A model generated the notes under the pieces. It had not been told where the DNA came from, did not search any database, and saw only the letters and a program-made list of their open reading frames with translations. DNA of 64,000 bases from Ignavibacteria bacterium (lineage in GTDB: Bacteria > Bacteroidota > Ignavibacteria > Kapaibacteriales > UBA2268): the NCBI GenBank assembly GCA_012518115.1, contig JAAYTD010000014.1, positions 1 to 64,000 of the forward strand, given 5' to 3'. A program made the translations under genes and the position numbers. Below are positions 61,384 to 64,000 of this stretch, in pieces; within the stretch, counting starts at the first letter, position 1, and each line of letters opens with the position of its first letter.

Positions 61384-62184
61384 ATGAATAAGTTAATGAC
61401 ACGAATATATTTATGTATTTGTTTGTTTTTCTATATGGTACAATCCTCTAATGCTCATACAACGCGAATTTTGTTTATAGGCAATAGCTTCACGCATATG
61501 CATAATTTTACTACAATGGTATCTGAACTTGCAAGTTTTTCAAATGATACAATTGTTACGGAGCAATCTGCTTTTGATAGCCATACATTAGAAAAACATA
61601 GCACTACAGAAGAAACTTTACAAAAAATTGCACTTAGTTGTTGGGATTATGTTGTGTTGCAAGAGCAGAGCCAAAGACCTGTAATGGATGAGATAACGTT
61701 CCAAGAAAAAACTTTATGTTTTGCTAATAAATTAGATAGTATAATTCATTTTCATAATCCAAATGCACAAACTTTACTTTTTATGACTTGGGGGCGGAAG
61801 TTTGGCGATAGGGAACTTTACAAGAAATTTCCATATTGCAGTAGCTATTCGGGAATGCAAGATAAATTAGCGGAACGTTATTGGTTGCTTGGAAGTAAGT
61901 TAGCGGCGGCGGTTATTCCGTGTGGAATTGCTTGGAAGTATTTCCAAGAAGAACACTATATAAATTTATTTGATGAAGATTTAAAACATCCTAATATAGT
62001 AGGTTCATATCTGAATGCTTGTATGTTTTATTCCTATCTAACAAAAAAAACGCCTGAGGGTATTTTATATAATCCGGCTGGACTTGAGAAAAAAGATTTG
62101 TTAGTATTGCAAAAAAAAGCATTTGAGACAGTGAAATTATATTTTCCAACTTTTTTTAATGAAAATATAAAACAAAACAATTAA
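61384..62184 (+). CDS. SGNH-hydrolase-like exported protein (DUF4886 type)
   Basis: The 266-residue protein has a signal peptide (about residues 6-24, ending SNAH). The mature start RILFIGNSFTHMHNFTTMVS carries the block I nucleophile region (GNSFT, Ser about 34), followed by WDYVVLQEQSQRPVM (block with the QEQS motif, about 92-106) and a late DLKHPNIVGSYLNACMFYSY (about 199-218) with a D-x-x-H catalytic pair. This matches the DUF4886/SGNH group of Bacteroidota. It is likely a periplasmic or surface esterase acting on glycan acyl groups; substrate not determined. Confidence 0.75.
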   Translation: MNKLMTRIYLCICLFFYMVQSSNAHTTRILFIGNSFTHMHNFTTMVSELASFSNDTIVTEQSAFDSHTLEKHSTTEETLQKIALSCWDYVVLQEQSQRPVMDEITFQEKTLCFANKLDSIIHFHNPNAQTLLFMTWGRKFGDRELYKKFPYCSSYSGMQDKLAERYWLLGSKLAAAVIPCGIAWKYFQEEHYINLFDEDLKHPNIVGSYLNACMFYSYLTKKTPEGILYNPAGLEKKDLLVLQKKAFETVKLYFPTFFNENIKQNN

Positions 62185-62265
62185 AAAAGATAATAATTTT
62201 GTTTTGGCTTATTTTTTGCCTTTATATAAAGTACTGAAAATAAAAATATATTTAGGATTAAAATA

Positions 62266-62937
62266 ATGGAAAAAAAATTCATTGTTTATAATAAAAACAA
62301 GAAATTAGTTGTTATTTTTGCGGGTTGGGCAACTTCTCCGCAATTTTATAAAGATTTTATTATACCTGATGCTGATGTTCTACTTATAAATAATTACAAA
62401 GATTTTATAGAACTTGAAACGCATGATGAATATATAAAAATTTTTTCTTTATACGATACAATTAATGTTTTTGCTTGGTCTCTTGGGGTATGGGTAGCTA
62501 GTTATTTTTTTACATTACATGAAGAAATAAAAGTTTCAAATGCTATTGCTTTTGCTGGAACACCTTATCCTATAGATGATGAAAAAGGTATAGCAAAGGC
62601 AATATTTCTCGGAACAGCACATAATTTGGATGAAAAAGTTTTAATGAAGTTTCAACTCCGTATGTGTGGAAACCGTAGAGCTTTTGATGAGTTTAATGAA
62701 CGGAATGGTAAAATGAACATAGATGAATTAAAAGCGGAACTTTTTGCTATAATTGAAGCTTATGAAAGAGCTCCACAAAATAGCTTTCGTTGGGATACAG
62801 CTTATATAGGGAAATCAGATAAAATTTTTCTTCCTGAAAATCAACAAAAAGCTTGGGGAGGTACAAGGCAAATTTTACTTGAAGTTCAACATTATGATTT
62901 ACAGCTGTTAAAATATATTATACAAAATTTATGTTAG
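62266..62937 (+). CDS. bioG: Pimeloyl-ACP methyl ester esterase BioG
   Basis: BioG (DUF452) removes the methyl ester from pimeloyl-ACP, ending the BioC/BioG route to the biotin pimelate moiety. The 223-residue protein has the BioG pattern VVIFAGWATSPQFYKDFIIP (about 16-35), NVFAWSLGVWVASYFF with the catalytic Ser (about 67-82), AIAFAGTPYPIDDEKGI and late acid/His positions around EVQHYDLQ. It overlaps bioC by 7 nt in the same direction, which supports the assignment. Confidence 0.9.
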   Translation: MEKKFIVYNKNKKLVVIFAGWATSPQFYKDFIIPDADVLLINNYKDFIELETHDEYIKIFSLYDTINVFAWSLGVWVASYFFTLHEEIKVSNAIAFAGTPYPIDDEKGIAKAIFLGTAHNLDEKVLMKFQLRMCGNRRAFDEFNERNGKMNIDELKAELFAIIEAYERAPQNSFRWDTAYIGKSDKIFLPENQQKAWGGTRQILLEVQHYDLQLLKYIIQNLC

Positions 62938-63689
62938 ATAAGCAATTAGTTATACAAAGGTTTACTAAAGCCTTGCCAACGTATGATGAAACTGTAATTA
63001 TACAGCCTAAAATAATAGAACAACTTGTTGAATATATAAAAGATATAAAGATATATAACTATGAAAGAATTCTAGAAATAGGTGCAGGTACAGGAATGCT
63101 TACAAATAAATTGTTAGAGATTTTTTCTTCAAAAGATTTTTTTATCAATGATATTTGTAAAGATATAATTCCGTTCTATAAAAATATTGAAAATACTGCA
63201 GGAACTAATATAAATTTTTTAATAGGTGATGCAGAAGAAATTGTATTTCCCAACAATATTGATTTAATTATTTCATCTTCTACAGTTCAATGGTTTGAAA
63301 ATTTAGACTTTTTTTTACAAAAATGCTATGGAAGTCTTAATTCTAATGGGATACTAATTTTAACAAGCTTCGGAGAAAAAAACTTCAAAGAAATTAAAGA
63401 AATTACACAAACAGGTTTAAATTATTTTAGTAAAAACAATTTGGAAGAAAAAATATCTAAGTATTTTGATATATTGCTGCTTATAGAAAAAGAACATGTT
63501 GTTTCATTTGATTCTCCTAATGATATATTATTACATTGCAAAAAAACAGGTGTATCTGCTTCAAATACTAAAGCATGGACAAAACAAACTTTAATAAATT
63601 TTTGCAAAACTTATAAAGAAAAATTTCAAATTAATAACAAAGTTTATTTAACTTATCATCCAATTTTTCTTATTGCAAGGAAAAAATAG
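62931..63689 (+). CDS. bioC: Malonyl-ACP O-methyltransferase BioC
   Basis: BioC methylates malonyl-ACP with SAM to start pimelate synthesis for biotin. The 252-residue methyltransferase has the SAM motif ILEIGAGTGMLTNKLLE (about 46-62), then DLIISSSTVQWFENLDFFLQ (about 113-132) with the BioC-typical ...QW segment, NGILILTSFGEKNFKEIKEI and a C-terminal GVSASNTKAWTKQTLI and FLIARKK ending. The start ATG lies inside the end of bioG. No other bio genes are visible within the window. Confidence 0.93.
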   Translation: MLDKQLVIQRFTKALPTYDETVIIQPKIIEQLVEYIKDIKIYNYERILEIGAGTGMLTNKLLEIFSSKDFFINDICKDIIPFYKNIENTAGTNINFLIGDAEEIVFPNNIDLIISSSTVQWFENLDFFLQKCYGSLNSNGILILTSFGEKNFKEIKEITQTGLNYFSKNNLEEKISKYFDILLLIEKEHVVSFDSPNDILLHCKKTGVSASNTKAWTKQTLINFCKTYKEKFQINNKVYLTYHPIFLIARKK

Positions 63690-63740
63690 AGAAATTATAT
63701 AAGTTCTAATTTGTTTAGTAACAACAAAATAAACAAAAAA

Positions 63741-63775
63741 AGGCTGAATCCTTAAAATGGAATCAGCCCTTTTTG
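63741..63775. terminator. Bidirectional terminator after bioC
   Basis: GGCTGAATCC (63742-63751) pairs with GGAATCAGCC (63759-63768) with one mismatch. A-runs precede and T-runs follow, so it can serve both bioC and the converging partial gene to the right. Confidence 0.8.
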
Positions 63776-63810
63776 TATGTCTGAAAAAGTTTTATAGGAT
63801 ATTTTTTGTA

Positions 63811-64000
63811 TTAGCTTCTGTTTTTAAAAACTTGATTTATAGATCTTTGTAATTGCTCAAATCTAATATTTTTATCAAGAAATACATCAGCTTTTATCCA
63901 TTCTTTTTCTTCTTTTGTATTTAATCCAAAACGTATTCCAGTTTCATTAGATATAGAACTTACTATAATTATGGGAACATCGGGATATTTTTCCTTTATA
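63811..64000 (-). CDS. Response-regulator receiver-like domain protein, partial (N-terminus beyond right edge)
   Basis: The minus-strand frame enters the window at the right edge and ends with TAA at 63811-63813, leaving about 62 residues. The visible part reads as the second half of a receiver domain: IKEKYPDVPIIIVSSISNET (strand 4 with the Ser switch), then an insert, then ADVFLDKNIRFEQLQRSINQ, where DK corresponds to the conserved Lys strand 5. It ends FKNRS soon after the receiver, so no output domain follows. The insert between strand 4 and helix 4 is longer than usual. The phospho-acceptor region is off the window. Confidence 0.7.
   Translation of the reverse strand, partial: IKEKYPDVPIIIVSSISNETGIRFGLNTKEEKEWIKADVFLDKNIRFEQLQRSINQVFKNRS

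Noticed and set aside
1-64000. Search for CRISPR arrays, phage genes, integrases, transposases, defence systems or biosynthetic clusters
   Set aside because: No regularly spaced short repeats with unique spacers and no recognisable cas, phage, transposase or restriction genes were seen. The repeats present are single dispersed copies, plus one tandem duplication at 21349/21469.

Overview
The window is AT-rich DNA from a Gram-negative bacterium of the Bacteroidota/Chlorobiota (FCB) group. Four large secreted proteins carry, or appear to carry, type IX secretion (T9SS) C-terminal sorting domains. Several promoters fit the Bacteroidota pattern (TTTG, about 19-22 nt, TAnnTTTG). An Omp28-type protein, outer-membrane beta-barrels and an Mrp ATPase without the C-terminal CxxC motif point the same way. 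Flagellar genes (fliL, fliM, motE-like, fliK-like) and cheB are also present. Flagella together with T9SS is uncommon and suggests an Ignavibacteria/Kapabacteria-like lineage; this placement is inference, because no rRNA gene is in the window.

Layout. 1-4.0 kb: minus-strand flagellar operon fliL-fliM-motE-like-fliK-like, the last gene running off the left edge. 4.2-6.1 kb: a DnaQ-type exonuclease with a degenerate GIY-YIG domain, convergent with an ECF sigma factor. 6.3-10.1 kb: surface-polysaccharide initiation (WbaP-like transferase, beta-propeller lipoprotein, GT4). 10.1-11.9 kb: a small two-lipoprotein cassette bracketed by dispersed repeats, with a consensus promoter and a structured leader. 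11.9-21.3 kb: an outer-membrane protein and two giant T9SS-type surface proteins. 21.6-25.3 kb: beta-barrel, pyrF, rsmI and an acyltransferase-like membrane protein. 25.5-30.3 kb: cheB, an acidic unknown protein, mrp, an outer-membrane protein and a LOG-like protein. 30.4-40.6 kb: Omp28-like T9SS protein, ssb, a lipoprotein/hydrolase/ABC ATPase group and a second choice-of-anchor T9SS protein. 40.7-47 kb: murA, then a minus-strand run rpmF-plsX-fabH-tRNA-Gln-(degenerate ABC ATPase)-prmC. 47-55 kb: DUF58, GT2, thiG, Wza-like export protein, NfeD-like, unknown, and a GT2 fused to a truncated sugar transferase. 55-64 kb: sigma-54 response regulator, TonB-C-like protein, AlbA_2 regulator, mraY, glmS, tRNA-Pro, an SGNH-type protein, bioG-bioC and a partial receiver-domain protein.

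Housekeeping genes for peptidoglycan precursors (murA, mraY, glmS), fatty acid initiation (plsX, fabH) and biotin (bioG, bioC) alternate with surface-polysaccharide and T9SS cell-surface genes. No phage, transposase, CRISPR or recognisable defence locus is visible. The most unusual items are an ABC ATPase whose Q-loop, signature, Walker B glutamate and H-loop are all altered; a GT2 protein ending in a catalytically gutted sugar-transferase domain; an exonuclease with a dead-looking GIY-YIG domain; and two families of hairpin-rich, terminal-inverted-repeat non-coding elements, one showing stem covariation between copies.
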